Part shown: piece by piece, positions 7,963 to 17,120 of the stretch
Position numbering within the stretch: the stretch's first letter is position 1
Layout: every line of letters begins with the position of its first letter
Virus record (IMG/VR): IMGVR_UViG_3300034066_001555
Span: 1 to 43,847 of that record
Source: a virus
Direction: 5' to 3' (one strand)
Length of the DNA: 43,847 bases
Made by a program: the position numbers and the translations under genes
Notes under the pieces: model-generated
The model's input: only the letters and a program-made list of their open reading frames with translations
Told to the model about the DNA's origin: nothing
Database searches by the model: none

Positions 7963-10182
7963 TCAAACAGTACCTGCAACCTCTTCAAAACTTACTCCAG
8001 TACGAGTTGCAACAAAAGTAAGAGTTACATAATTAATAGATTTTGCTGGTTTTAAGAAAATATCCGCTCTAAATTCATTGTTATCAATAACATCTGGTGT
8101 ATTATTTGTGGTATCACAAACAACGAAGAATCCATACAAACCTCTCTTTGCTTGAACATCACGGAGATAAGGTTCAACAATATTCTTAAAGTTTGCTCTG
8201 GTTAGTTCGTCGTTCAGTTCAAACAGTTGTGCTTGAGCAGCTCTTTGAAGTGCTTGCTCAATAGTGAGGAACAAGCGGCGAACATTGATTCTATCGAATG
8301 CCGAAGCATATCCGAGAGCAGTCTTATCACCAAAGAGAAGAGTTCCAATTCCAGGTTGAGTTACGATAGCATTAATTCTTTGTGGATAGAGTTGATCTCT
8401 TTGTGCCTTACTTGGATTATAAGCAAGTTTGATAGCATTGTTAATAATTCCTCTTTGCTGTCCAGCAGGAGAGAACCAAGGATATGCAACAATGTTAGTG
8501 CGACACATTAGACCTGCAACATCAGCGTTACAAGGAATATATACGAACTTATTATTAAATCTATCATAAGTGTACTTATATCCACTATCAAATACCGCAT
8601 AAGATGAAGATGGTAAAGAACTATTGACTCCACTAAAGAACTTAATAAGATTTGTTGTCTGAGTTGTTGTATTAGTTTGTCCAACTAAATCAGATCTATG
8701 TGGTCCAATCACAGCAATACAGTCTTTTCTTTGTTCTGCAAGTGAGATTAAATAACCTGCCTTTGCTTGAGATTCTGATACAGAATCCAATCCAGGACCC
8801 ATAATCAGATAATCAACTTGAACTTCATCTTTGTTGGAGAACTTATCGTAAGATGTGATCAAATCTGCAAGAGTTGGTTTCATCCCGCCAGCAGAGGAAT
8901 AATCAACACCACCGGTTAAGGTATATGTTTTGTTTCCAATTGCACTAAATGTTATATCTTGTGCAGATGATCCCCAAAGACCATTTGCAGTAGAAACTGG
9001 GGTGAATGAAGCAGAAGCAACACCAGAATACGTTGTAAATCCAGTTGCTCTTGGTGCTGTTCCCCAGTAAGAATCCGCTGCACTTGAAGGATTTCCACCA
9101 GCATAAACTTGAGATGAGAAATCTGCAAGATATTGCTCATACCAAATCTTTTGCGGGGAATTGACCGCTGAAACTGAATCTAGTGCTTTGGATAGACCAA
9201 CGTGCTTCTCAAGAAGAGTTCCTTGATTGCCAGTAATAGATCCGAGATCATCAACAACTACAACGTGAATTGCATCATTCTTACCGTTTCTCTCAAGAAC
9301 ATATTGGTTTGAAACTGGTTTTGGTGCAATAGACTTCCAATAAATTGTAGTATTTGTTAAACCTAAAGTTTGGTTATTGTACCAATCGGATACCGATGTT
9401 GCGCTAGCTGTAGTTCCTGTATTAATACCGGAATTATTTACAAAGGTAAGAGTTGAAGATGCTACATATGAAGCAAATTCCGAACTTTCTGCATAACTAA
9501 TTTGAGTCTCAGTTCCTGCGGAAGAAACTCTTGATACAATTTTTACGTCAATGCTACTTGCACTATTAGTTGCATCTGTTGTAATACCAGTAATAATACC
9601 TTTTAAGTATCCATTAAAAGTTGAAGTTGTTCCTGCGCCAGGAATAGAAACTCCATTAATCGCAGCAGTAACACCAAAACCAATTTGTGCTCCAAGAGCA
9701 CCAACATTGGTTGTTGTAATACCAATAGTTTGATCTGCTAAATCATCAATAACACAGACTTTAAGACCATTTGCCCAAGAACCTGGATTCTTTGCAGCAA
9801 ATGTAAAGTTATTTCCGTCCGAATGATTATTAATATAATCATCGTAATTGTCAATATCTAAAGATGTTGTTGATGCAGCACCAACACCGGCATTTGCGTT
9901 GTTGAGGGTTGCTCCACCAGTTCTAACAACTTTAAGAACACCGCCATAAGAGAGATAAGAAGATGCACTCATCCAATACTCATATTGCGCATCAGTCGAA
10001 ATTGGTTTTCCGAAAGTATTGATTAAATCTTGCTCAGTTGTAATATCAATTGGATAATTAACAGGACCAATTGGAAAGGGACCTGCAATTGCTCCAATAT
10101 TATCTAAAACATTATCAGCTCTTCCTACAGTTAAGTCAACCTCTCTGACGAGTACGCCTGGAGATAATTGAGGAGTCGCCAT
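7963..10182 (-). CDS. 18: Contractile tail sheath protein gp18
   Basis: This forms the contractile sheath around the gp19 tube. It has 739 residues, longer than T4 gp18 (659). The N-terminus PQLSPGVLVREVDLT and the following GAIAGPFPIGPVNYPIDIT are the sheath signature. The C-terminal third carries the conserved core: RTNIVAYPWFSPAGQQRG, INAIVTQPGIGTLLFGDKT and INVRRLFLTIEQALQ, with the final strand VTLTFVATRTGVSFEEV used for linking neighbours. Extra length lies in the variable middle (about residues 170-420), rich in Thr, Ser and Gly, probably surface-exposed. A candidate AATAAATA octamer lies 36 bases upstream, and GGAG precedes the ATG. Confidence 0.97.
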   Translation of the reverse strand: MATPQLSPGVLVREVDLTVGRADNVLDNIGAIAGPFPIGPVNYPIDITTEQDLINTFGKPISTDAQYEYWMSASSYLSYGGVLKVVRTGGATLNNANAGVGAASTTSLDIDNYDDYINNHSDGNNFTFAAKNPGSWANGLKVCVIDDLADQTIGITTTNVGALGAQIGFGVTAAINGVSIPGAGTTSTFNGYLKGIITGITTDATNSASSIDVKIVSRVSSAGTETQISYAESSEFASYVASSTLTFVNNSGINTGTTASATSVSDWYNNQTLGLTNTTIYWKSIAPKPVSNQYVLERNGKNDAIHVVVVDDLGSITGNQGTLLEKHVGLSKALDSVSAVNSPQKIWYEQYLADFSSQVYAGGNPSSAADSYWGTAPRATGFTTYSGVASASFTPVSTANGLWGSSAQDITFSAIGNKTYTLTGGVDYSSAGGMKPTLADLITSYDKFSNKDEVQVDYLIMGPGLDSVSESQAKAGYLISLAEQRKDCIAVIGPHRSDLVGQTNTTTQTTNLIKFFSGVNSSLPSSSYAVFDSGYKYTYDRFNNKFVYIPCNADVAGLMCRTNIVAYPWFSPAGQQRGIINNAIKLAYNPSKAQRDQLYPQRINAIVTQPGIGTLLFGDKTALGYASAFDRINVRRLFLTIEQALQRAAQAQLFELNDELTRANFKNIVEPYLRDVQAKRGLYGFFVVCDTTNNTPDVIDNNEFRADIFLKPAKSINYVTLTFVATRTGVSFEEVAGTV

Positions 10183-10217
10183 TTTTTTCTCCGTAAAATC
10201 TCAGTTTATCTAAAAAA

Positions 10218-10225
10218 TATTTATT
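10218..10225 (-). promoter_or_regulatory. Possible late promoter octamer AATAAATA before gp18
   Basis: AATAAATA on the minus strand lies in the 82-base gap upstream of gp18, about 36 bases before its ATG. In such AT-rich sequence this one-mismatch match is only suggestive, but a gap in front of a highly expressed tail gene supports it. Confidence 0.4.
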
Positions 10226-10264
10226 AAAAAAATACTTTACGCAGGGGAAACTTGACGTGAATAT

Positions 10265-10495
10265 TTACCAATCTGGATATTCCCACTTACCTATAACGTT
10301 TAATACTATTTTATTTGAAACTATTCTTTTTATTGTGCAATTTTTGCATTCATATGAATATGATGAAGCAACTGGACCTCTATCTTTTCTTGTTCTATAA
10401 AATCCATCTATCAAATTTTTTATCTCCCCACATACTCTACACTTTCTATCTGTGAGGAGTAAATGTCCAAATTTTATCTGAGTGTTTATGTCCAT
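10265..10495 (-). CDS. Small zinc-ribbon-like protein, 76 aa
   Basis: The protein has two Cys pairs, C-R-V-C near residue 20 and C-K-N-C near residue 51, separated by DGFYRTRKDRGPVASSYSYE. This resembles the zinc-binding N-terminal motif found in small phage proteins and in front of some HNH endonucleases, but no His-Asn-His core is present. The start was placed at ATG 10495 (MDINTQIKFGHLL), which overlaps the gp17 TGA stop as TGATG. A GTG five codons upstream would extend it into gp17 and is less likely. It is probably translationally coupled to the large terminase. A nucleic-acid-binding accessory role is plausible but unproven. Confidence 0.72.
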   Translation of the reverse strand: MDINTQIKFGHLLLTDRKCRVCGEIKNLIDGFYRTRKDRGPVASSYSYECKNCTIKRIVSNKIVLNVIGKWEYPDW

Positions 10496-12144
10496 CACAT
10501 ATATTCCCACATATATGACCTATCTCCATATTCGTCAACAAACCATCTATCTCCATCATTATCTACAAAACTACTACTATCTAATCCATCAGATACAAAA
10601 CCAAATGGTGCCATATCTTGTTCTATTTGATTTTTTTGCTCCTCATATAAACGCTTTCTTACATCTTGATCGGTAAGTTCTTTGAAATAATCTTGAGCTA
10701 CTAACCAAGCATATATTACTAAGCACATTGCAAGGTCATCATTACATCCCTCTTCTGCTTCAAATGAATTATGTTTTTGGATAAATGTGGTGAGTTCTGC
10801 AATAATCTCATAATCATTTAAAAATAACTTATTCTCTTCAATCATTGTTTTGAGATTAAGACATCCTACTTTTTTCACTGTCTTTGACATCTTGACCCCA
10901 AGTTGAGTTTTCTTTCCAGAAAATCCTTGACCTACAATTTGACCTGCTCTTCCCCTCATTGAGCACATCAGTAAATTTTTATATTCTAAATCATATTGAA
11001 GAATGCTTGCTACTTGATCTCCAACATCATTAACTTCACATAACACATATGCATCATTGTAACTTTTTCCAACTTCATCAATAATACTTGGAAAAAGCAT
11101 TGGTTTTATTTCATTATTTCTATACTTTGCAACTACTTTGTGTGGAAATTCAGTTATATCAACAACAGTAAATGCAGAGTAATCATTTCCTACTCCTCTT
11201 GCAACATCTACTGTAATAAGATAATCATGGTTATCTTCAGGATCCACATAAACATCCAATCCCGCACTGCGCGTCTTGGGATGATCATAAACAAGGGATC
11301 TTAATTTTGATGGAGCAATTAAAGTATCAACAGATCCTAAAAATTCACATTCAAACTCAACTTTAAATTGTTGTTCAGAAGTGTTTGATATAGTTTGCTT
11401 TTTCCATTCCTCATCTCTTCCCGGAACTTCACTCCAATGAACGTCTGTAAATATATACTCATTCTTACCTTTTTCTGCATCGTGCCACATTCGGTAGAAA
11501 TGGTTCATACCATGTGGAGTTGATACTATAATTACTTTTGTATTTTTACCCGAAGTAATCGTAGGATAAACTGAAGCAAAGAATGAATCTGCAATATGAT
11601 TTGGGACGAACGCAAATTCATCCAAAAATAAAATGTTGAATGACATACCACGAACTGCAGAAGCAGAAGTAGAAGCAGCCAAGATTTTACTTCCATTTTC
11701 AAGTTCCAAAGAACCCTTGTTCCAAGAGATAATTCCTTGTTGCATCCACTTTGGTAAATTTTCATATGCTGTCTGCAATCTATCTAACAGTTCTCTAGCG
11801 GTCGCTGCTTTGTTTGCTAGTATGCCTATATTTACATTATCATTGAATACTGCATAGTGTAAGAGAAAAGATACTACTGTAGTTGATTTTCCCGTCTGAC
11901 GAGGCATCTTACAGATATTAAATCTGTTCGCATGAAATTTATTTACAAGTTTTTCTTGAAATGGATACATTTTAAATGGTTGCAATCCATGATCAAGAGT
12001 TACAATTTTTACATAATTTTTTGCAAAATAAACAGGATCACTCATGCATTTAGAAATTTCAAGAATTTGCTCTTCAGTAAATTCGTGAGTGGTATTCGCT
12101 TTTTTTAATAACGGATTGCCAAGATAAACATCATTATTTGTCAT
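10495..12144 (-). CDS. 17: Terminase large subunit gp17 (packaging ATPase-nuclease)
   Basis: This is the motor that pumps DNA into the prohead through the portal and cuts concatemers. It has 549 residues (T4: 610). The ATPase domain shows Walker A PRQTGKS at residues 81-87, Walker B ILFLDEF at 171-177 with catalytic Glu176, and the coupling motif STP at 208-210. The nuclease domain has the RNase H-like acidic triad: Asp313 in TVDVARG, Glu370 in LCEVND and Asp470 in CNDDLA, equivalent to T4 Asp401, Glu458 and Asp542. It begins 16 bases after the 676-residue gene with an SD-like AGGAG. Unlike T4, it is separated from gp16 by that inserted gene. Confidence 0.98.
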   Translation of the reverse strand: MTNNDVYLGNPLLKKANTTHEFTEEQILEISKCMSDPVYFAKNYVKIVTLDHGLQPFKMYPFQEKLVNKFHANRFNICKMPRQTGKSTTVVSFLLHYAVFNDNVNIGILANKAATARELLDRLQTAYENLPKWMQQGIISWNKGSLELENGSKILAASTSASAVRGMSFNILFLDEFAFVPNHIADSFFASVYPTITSGKNTKVIIVSTPHGMNHFYRMWHDAEKGKNEYIFTDVHWSEVPGRDEEWKKQTISNTSEQQFKVEFECEFLGSVDTLIAPSKLRSLVYDHPKTRSAGLDVYVDPEDNHDYLITVDVARGVGNDYSAFTVVDITEFPHKVVAKYRNNEIKPMLFPSIIDEVGKSYNDAYVLCEVNDVGDQVASILQYDLEYKNLLMCSMRGRAGQIVGQGFSGKKTQLGVKMSKTVKKVGCLNLKTMIEENKLFLNDYEIIAELTTFIQKHNSFEAEEGCNDDLAMCLVIYAWLVAQDYFKELTDQDVRKRLYEEQKNQIEQDMAPFGFVSDGLDSSSFVDNDGDRWFVDEYGDRSYMWEYM

Positions 12145-12160
12145 AACGAACTCCTAAAAA

Positions 12161-14191
12161 TTAATTACAATTCCAACGTCTAAGTGCTTTATTAATTCTA
12201 CTATCTGGATCTCTTGCTGTTTTTGTTGAAGTAAGTTTAGACTTCATTCCGGACATACGACGGCAAAATGATTTACGACGATCCGATCTCTTACCTGTAG
12301 GATTTTTTTCAGTTACTGCAGTTTGAAGTTTTGAACCTGGATTTTCTCTACGATATGCCTTTACTGCAGCAGAACTCAAACCATCAGTTCTATCTTGACG
12401 ATTTACTTTTTGCCAGTCTTCATCAACCTCAACTTCTTCTCCCATCATTCCCATTGGTTTTACATAATTTCTACTAGGACCAGGTTTTGCTGCACTTCCG
12501 CCTTGAGGTCCAAATGCCTGGATTAAAGGATGTCCTGGTTGAATTTCAGAGACAGAATGATAAACAACTATTGATCCGGGATAAACCTTTTGAATTTCAT
12601 TATTAATTTCTTTACGTGTTGGGAGTTTCACCTGAGGGAAAAACATTTTAAGAGAATAATATTTTCCTCTCCAATTTAAAGTGACTCCAATTATATTCCC
12701 TGTTTGTGCTTGAAGTCTTGTTGCTTCACTTACTTGCGATTTAAATCCTTTAATTGGTCCTGGTTTTATTATGTCAATTACTTCGGCAAAAGTATTTCCA
12801 TCGGCATCCTCGATTGTTACATCTTCCTTCATTCTTTCCGCTGCTTTGCGCTTAGCAAATTGCATATAAGACTCGCCTGGTCTTAATTTATTATCAGATT
12901 TTGAAGTAGAAGTAGATTTAGATGCAACACTATCTTCACGGGCCCGTTGATTTGCTCCAGGTCCACCTAGTTTGCGATCTTGATTTGGGTCTGGATGCCA
13001 AAAATCCGCACGTTCATGAACAACTTCTTCCTTATATCCTTTCCGACAAGGATCTTCTTCTTGAAGTTCGCCTAGAATTTTATCGACTAAAGTTTCTTCT
13101 TTATTGATTTTTGGAAGTTTTGCTCCTGTTGGTCTTGGTTGCTGACCTTTAGCAAAAACTCTTTTACCTTTTTCTTTCATCGGCAAAATGGGACCACGCT
13201 CAACATTTTCGGTTGTCATTTCTCCGCTTACAATGTAGTCCGCTGCAGTATCAATATAATCTGCTGCTTTAGTGATTTTTGATTGAACCCATGCTTCTAG
13301 ATCTCCTTCACCTTTACCAACTTTTGCTTTAAGTCTTTTTACCGCATCTTCAATGGTTTTGAGTTCTGACCTTGCCATTGAATATTCTTCATCTTTAATT
13401 GAGATTTTATCCCAAACTTTTTCTCCGTAAGAACATTCAGATCTTGTTTCTCTTTTATCACATAAAGGACAGTATCTTTCTTCTTCGTGCATAGTTTCCT
13501 CAGATTTAGTTCCCCAGTTTGCAGCACCAACTTTACGGCATTTTACAAGTGCTCCGGACGCATATGCACTCGGCCAAACATCATATCTAGACTTTACTTT
13601 ATTATAGCACGCATCTTTTTTTCCAGACTTCTTTTTTTCTTGTAAATCCATTTCTTCAGTTCTTACGTTAGTTGGTTTTGATGCGTTCTTTTTTTCTGGT
13701 TGATTTGGATCGTTTCTATTCTTTCTTCTAAATGCTTTTTCTTCCTCTTCTGGAGAAAGATTTGCTGCCATTTTAGAACTTCCACATTTTGGTGTAGAAG
13801 TTTGACCTGGCTGGCGAGCACAAGGAGCACCAGCAAATGGACCTCCTAGTTGAACCCATCCTTTCACCTTTCTTCCTGTTTTTGGATCTGTTCCACTAGA
13901 TTTTTTAAACCAATCACGGAGACTTTCATCTCCCGATTTAGTTTCTTCTTTTACATCCTTAAATTTTTTATGATTCTTTTTAGCGGATGCTTCCATTTTT
14001 TTCAAACGAGTATAATAATCTGGAATCTCATCAAGATGTTGAAGAGCAATATCTCGTGCTAATTTATGATCTTTAGTGTGTTCATGCTCAATAGGTTCTC
14101 CCATATCAAGTTGCTTTTGTATAAAGGAAACATCAAGACGATGTTTTTTTGCAATTTGCTCAACTGTTTTATGAGATTTCAACTTAGGCAT
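12161..14191 (-). CDS. Multidomain Cys- and Lys-rich protein between terminase genes, 676 aa
   Basis: Domains in order: (1) residues 1-75, helical, with IEHEHTKDHKLARDIALQHL, resembling the DUF5661 family; (2) about 85-230, basic, with GGPFAGAPCARQPGQTSTPK and KDACYNKVKSRYDVWPSAYA, a Cys-containing cassette I recall from marine T4-like phages; (3) a C-P-L-C pair at 241-244 with a further Cys at 253; (4) a helical block at 262-325; (5) 485-550, the same fold as the 106-residue putative internal head protein (N-W-R-G-K-Y-Y-S-L, P-T-R, V-Y-P-G-S); (6) 600-676, basic, with KAYRRENPGSKLQT and RRKSFCRRMSGM. There is no membrane segment. A packaged, DNA-associated or head-core role is inferred from basic charge, the shared domain and location; no function is established to my knowledge. 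The long gene is intact. Confidence 0.82.
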   Translation of the reverse strand: MPKLKSHKTVEQIAKKHRLDVSFIQKQLDMGEPIEHEHTKDHKLARDIALQHLDEIPDYYTRLKKMEASAKKNHKKFKDVKEETKSGDESLRDWFKKSSGTDPKTGRKVKGWVQLGGPFAGAPCARQPGQTSTPKCGSSKMAANLSPEEEEKAFRRKNRNDPNQPEKKNASKPTNVRTEEMDLQEKKKSGKKDACYNKVKSRYDVWPSAYASGALVKCRKVGAANWGTKSEETMHEEERYCPLCDKRETRSECSYGEKVWDKISIKDEEYSMARSELKTIEDAVKRLKAKVGKGEGDLEAWVQSKITKAADYIDTAADYIVSGEMTTENVERGPILPMKEKGKRVFAKGQQPRPTGAKLPKINKEETLVDKILGELQEEDPCRKGYKEEVVHERADFWHPDPNQDRKLGGPGANQRAREDSVASKSTSTSKSDNKLRPGESYMQFAKRKAAERMKEDVTIEDADGNTFAEVIDIIKPGPIKGFKSQVSEATRLQAQTGNIIGVTLNWRGKYYSLKMFFPQVKLPTRKEINNEIQKVYPGSIVVYHSVSEIQPGHPLIQAFGPQGGSAAKPGPSRNYVKPMGMMGEEVEVDEDWQKVNRQDRTDGLSSAAVKAYRRENPGSKLQTAVTEKNPTGKRSDRRKSFCRRMSGMKSKLTSTKTARDPDSRINKALRRWNCN

Positions 14192-14215
14192 TGAACTATA
14201 TTAAGTACCTTTTTA

Positions 14216-14223
14216 TATTTATT
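14216..14223 (-). promoter_or_regulatory. Possible late promoter octamer AATAAATA before the 676-aa gene
   Basis: AATAAATA on the minus strand overlaps the gp16 stop codon and lies about 25 bases before the ATG of the 676-residue gene, the same geometry as the exact TATAAATA sites in this window. Confidence 0.45.
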
Positions 14224-14650
14224 ATTCTATACTTTCTTGGGATTGTTGCTTTAAAAATTTTGCTAGTTCTGAGGTAGATCCAACAAACAATGCATTATTG
14301 ACTGTTGTTGGTCCTTTTATTTTATTTTCTTCTACGTCTTTTAATTTTTTTTGAAGTTCCATTAATTTATCCGTGGCATCTGCAACACTTTTAATAAGTT
14401 GTCCAGCAACTTCATATGCTCTAGGCATTTCACTTTCCTGGGCCAATTCAAGAATACCATTAATAGCTTCTTGTCCCTTTTCTATTAGTGAATATAAATT
14501 TCCCCTAGTATATTCATAATCTTTTTTAATATCATCTGAAATACTAGAAGTAGGTGTCTCTATATTTTCTATATTAGTATCTATTTTTTTAGATATAATT
14601 TCAGCACTTGTGTTAAAAGTCTGATTTAGGTTATCAAATTTTTTTGTCAT
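14222..14650 (-). CDS. 16: Terminase small subunit gp16
   Basis: This is the regulator of the packaging motor, which in T4 forms rings and stimulates gp17 ATPase activity. It has 142 residues (T4: 164). The assignment rests on position between gp15 and gp17 and on composition: a polar N-terminus, then a predominantly helical, coiled-coil-like centre (YEYTRGNLYSLIEKGQEAIN to ATDKLMELQKKLKDVEENK, about residues 45-110). The central DYEYTRGNLY block is characteristic of T4-like gp16. The C-terminal tail has FVGSTSELAKFLKQ, likely the gp17-interacting end. It starts 12 bases after gp15. Confidence 0.9.
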   Translation of the reverse strand: MTKKFDNLNQTFNTSAEIISKKIDTNIENIETPTSSISDDIKKDYEYTRGNLYSLIEKGQEAINGILELAQESEMPRAYEVAGQLIKSVADATDKLMELQKKLKDVEENKIKGPTTVNNALFVGSTSELAKFLKQQSQESIE

Positions 14651-14662
14651 TTTCTATAAAAG

Positions 14663-15664
14663 TTATAAATTTGAACCACTAAAACCAAAATCATCACCAT
14701 CTTCTATTAACATATTGTCAGAAGTTGTTATAGACTTTACTTCTGCGCCGATTAAATGAGAAGTAATTTGTGTTCCATCTCTACCTCTTTCTACTGTAAT
14801 AGCATTTCCGGAAACAAGTTTTACGTATACTTCTTCTCCCTCAATATCGAGATATGTATTGGAAACTATAGATGACGAATCGCTAACATAAATTAGTATA
14901 TCTTCTGTACTTGCATCTTTGGTTAATGTTGTTAAAACATTTCCCGTATAATTTCTGATTGCTCTTGGTTGAGCAGAATAAACAATTTCTCTTGCTGGAG
15001 AATTTGTGGTATCTCCAGCAACATAACCAATTGTAGTTTTTTTGATAATATCTTTTGTTGCAGAAGAAACTGGACCAAAAAGATAAGTTTTTGCAGTAAA
15101 TCTTAATGTATATAATAATACTCTTCTCGATAAAAAGTTTCCTTCATAATCATCTTGCATCGCAATGCTTTCTAAGATTATAGGAATATCTCTTTTTTCA
15201 TTAATTTCATTAATTAGTTCTACCGTCATAGTATATGCGGGTTGAAAATATGGTAAAATTTGCTCTATGATTTGTAGTGCATCGTCATTGAGCTTAGACA
15301 TAATACTAAGCTCAAATTGCATATTATAAGGAACTGGTAGATATGCTTTTTTTGTCTCAGCACCATTTGAAGAAGACTTCAAAGTAAATGTTTGAGTTGT
15401 TGTTGCCTTTCTTGATGGATCATAGGTCAATCCAGTAAATTCAAAAGACATTCTTGGGAGTGTAATTTGTACCGGTTTATTCAAATCTGGTGATTGTTCT
15501 AATCTAGCAAGAAATTTTTGAGTTGGTCCATACGCAAGAGGAACCTTAATTACACTTTTTACATTTTTATTACTATCAGTATGTTTAATACTTATATCAT
15601 TAAATAGAGAACCAAATGCAACCACTGTGCTTCTTAAAACTTCGTGATAAAAATATTCAAACAT
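14663..15664 (-). CDS. 15: Tail sheath stabiliser / completion protein gp15, with extra C-terminal module
   Basis: gp15 caps the top of the tail sheath and tube and joins tail to neck. The first 200 residues match the family: MFEYFYHEVLRSTVVAFGSL, the ITLPRMSFEFTGLTYDPSRK block (about 68-86), and RVLLYTLRFTAKTYLFGPV (181-199). The protein is 333 residues against 272 in T4. The extra is a module at about 240-315 with YLDIEGEEVYVK and ERGRDGTQITSHLIGAEV. The same VxR...GTxxSHxxGA signature occurs twice in the 3615-residue baseplate protein. A weak ATTAAATA (15686-15693) precedes the ATG by about 22 bases. The gene sits in the standard gp13-gp14-gp15 order. Confidence 0.95.
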   Translation of the reverse strand: MFEYFYHEVLRSTVVAFGSLFNDISIKHTDSNKNVKSVIKVPLAYGPTQKFLARLEQSPDLNKPVQITLPRMSFEFTGLTYDPSRKATTTQTFTLKSSSNGAETKKAYLPVPYNMQFELSIMSKLNDDALQIIEQILPYFQPAYTMTVELINEINEKRDIPIILESIAMQDDYEGNFLSRRVLLYTLRFTAKTYLFGPVSSATKDIIKKTTIGYVAGDTTNSPAREIVYSAQPRAIRNYTGNVLTTLTKDASTEDILIYVSDSSSIVSNTYLDIEGEEVYVKLVSGNAITVERGRDGTQITSHLIGAEVKSITTSDNMLIEDGDDFGFSGSNL

Positions 15665-15710
15665 ACTTTTACGTTCCTTTAATATTATTTAATCATTGAT
15701 TATTTTCTAT

Positions 15711-17117
15711 TTAGGGCATTCCAAAAGGATTTCTTTCAGTAAAATCTATTATTGTATCTGCTTCTTCTTCAATTTCATCATTATTAGTAAAACCACTCTT
15801 GATAGAAGAAGTTTCTACTTTTCTTAAATGGTGAGATGCACTAGATGCAGAACCTACTATGGTTTCTCCTGGTATAAATTGTCCATTTACATTGGAAACT
15901 TCTAATATATTTGTTACTGTATTCCAAGACCTAACTCTAGCAGTTACTCCACTTTGATTTCCGGTTACAACTTCATTAAATACAAAACTTCCACTTGAAG
16001 TGAGTGGAGGATTACCAATAGACATCATTGGTGCTTGGGTGTATCCAAGACCTGCGTTTGTAATTCTTATTGAAGTTATTGAACCTGCAGCAGAAACTAC
16101 TGCAGTTGCTGCTGCAGAAATTGTTGATTGTCCGACAAATGTTATTACTGGAGGATTTACATAACCAGAACCAGAATTAGTAACAGTTATAATTCCAACT
16201 ATACCATCACCCAATATTGCCTTTGCAGTTGCTCCACTACCTCCTCCTCCAATGAATCTAACACCAGGAGTTATAGTATATCCATAACCGGGATTTACAA
16301 TTTCAACACTTTGAACTGATTGTGCTGATGGATTAGTGTTATCATTACATACCACTATTCCGCTTATCATTTTGGCAATTGCTGAAGCGGTTTGTCCATT
16401 TAATGGTGCTGAAGAAATTCCTACAGTTGGAGTATTTGTATATCCTCCTCCTCTATTTGTTATTGTTATTAATCTAATACCACCATTTACAACTCCTGTA
16501 ACTGCGGATGCAGTTATGCCAATCCCTATCATCTGAAGTTTTTGTATTGCACCAATTGGAGTAGTATCCTCCCCAATACTACCACTAATATTATCATCAA
16601 TTTCTCCTATACCAGTATCAATCAATTCATCTTCATAACGGAATAATTCACATTTTAATTGATATGTATAAAGTCCTTGAAGTTGATAAAATGGTTTCTC
16701 GTGCTCTACATATTTTATTTCAAAAATTCTGTCCCCAAGTGGAAAATATATTAAATCACCTTCTTTTGGTCTTGTGGATAATTTAATATTTGGTATATTT
16801 TCTATCAATGGTGAAATGTAAGTTTTAAATCTTTCTCTAGAAATTATCAAATTAATTTCATTTAGTGCTTGTATTCCAAATTTAGATAATATAGTTGTAT
16901 TATCGCCATATCCTTCAAAATTATCCAAATAAGCTTCTATTGGATATGCATTTGAGAATTCAGACTCAATAACTTCTCTAATTACTTTTTTTTCGGTGAT
17001 GTACTTTCGTGGAAGATAATAAACTTCAATACCATACATTCTCAATTGTTCATTGATCAAGTCCTGTATAAGACCTTGTTCTGATTTTGATCCCTGGAGA
17101 AAAAATGGATTTAACAT
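15711..17117 (-). CDS. 14: Neck protein gp14 with inserted GxGY repeats
   Basis: gp14 is part of the neck ring that closes the filled head and accepts the tail. Residues 1-165 match the family: MLNPFFLQGSKSEQGLIQDL, YYLPRKYITEKKVI, and RPKEGDLIYFPLGDRIFEIK with YQLKCELFRYEDE. The C-terminal EEADTIIDFTERNPFG (451-466) is also family-like. Between them lies an insertion absent from T4 gp14 (256 residues; this one is 468). It holds four GxGY units at about residues 223, 277, 316 and 356, each of the form I-x-I-T-N-x-G-x-G-Y-x-x-x-P, followed by an F/NGQFIPGETIVGSASSA module (about 380-430). The insertion is predicted to be repetitive beta structure on the neck exterior. It follows gp13 by 3 bases. 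Confidence 0.95.
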   Translation of the reverse strand: MLNPFFLQGSKSEQGLIQDLINEQLRMYGIEVYYLPRKYITEKKVIREVIESEFSNAYPIEAYLDNFEGYGDNTTILSKFGIQALNEINLIISRERFKTYISPLIENIPNIKLSTRPKEGDLIYFPLGDRIFEIKYVEHEKPFYQLQGLYTYQLKCELFRYEDELIDTGIGEIDDNISGSIGEDTTPIGAIQKLQMIGIGITASAVTGVVNGGIRLITITNRGGGYTNTPTVGISSAPLNGQTASAIAKMISGIVVCNDNTNPSAQSVQSVEIVNPGYGYTITPGVRFIGGGGSGATAKAILGDGIVGIITVTNSGSGYVNPPVITFVGQSTISAAATAVVSAAGSITSIRITNAGLGYTQAPMMSIGNPPLTSSGSFVFNEVVTGNQSGVTARVRSWNTVTNILEVSNVNGQFIPGETIVGSASSASHHLRKVETSSIKSGFTNNDEIEEEADTIIDFTERNPFGMP

Positions 17118-17120
17118 AAA

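Noticed and set aside
7590-8021. 143-codon plus-strand frame opposite gp19/gp18
   Set aside because: It lies antisense to well-identified tail genes, crosses their boundary and has no family features.
10496-10510. A GTG start extending the zinc-ribbon protein five codons into gp17
   Set aside because: ATG 10495 overlaps the gp17 stop as TGATG, a typical coupled start, and the extension adds no recognisable sequence.
15686-15693. ATTAAATA before gp15 as a late promoter
   Set aside because: It departs from ATAAATA in the core and such strings are frequent in this AT-rich DNA. Mentioned under gp15 only.
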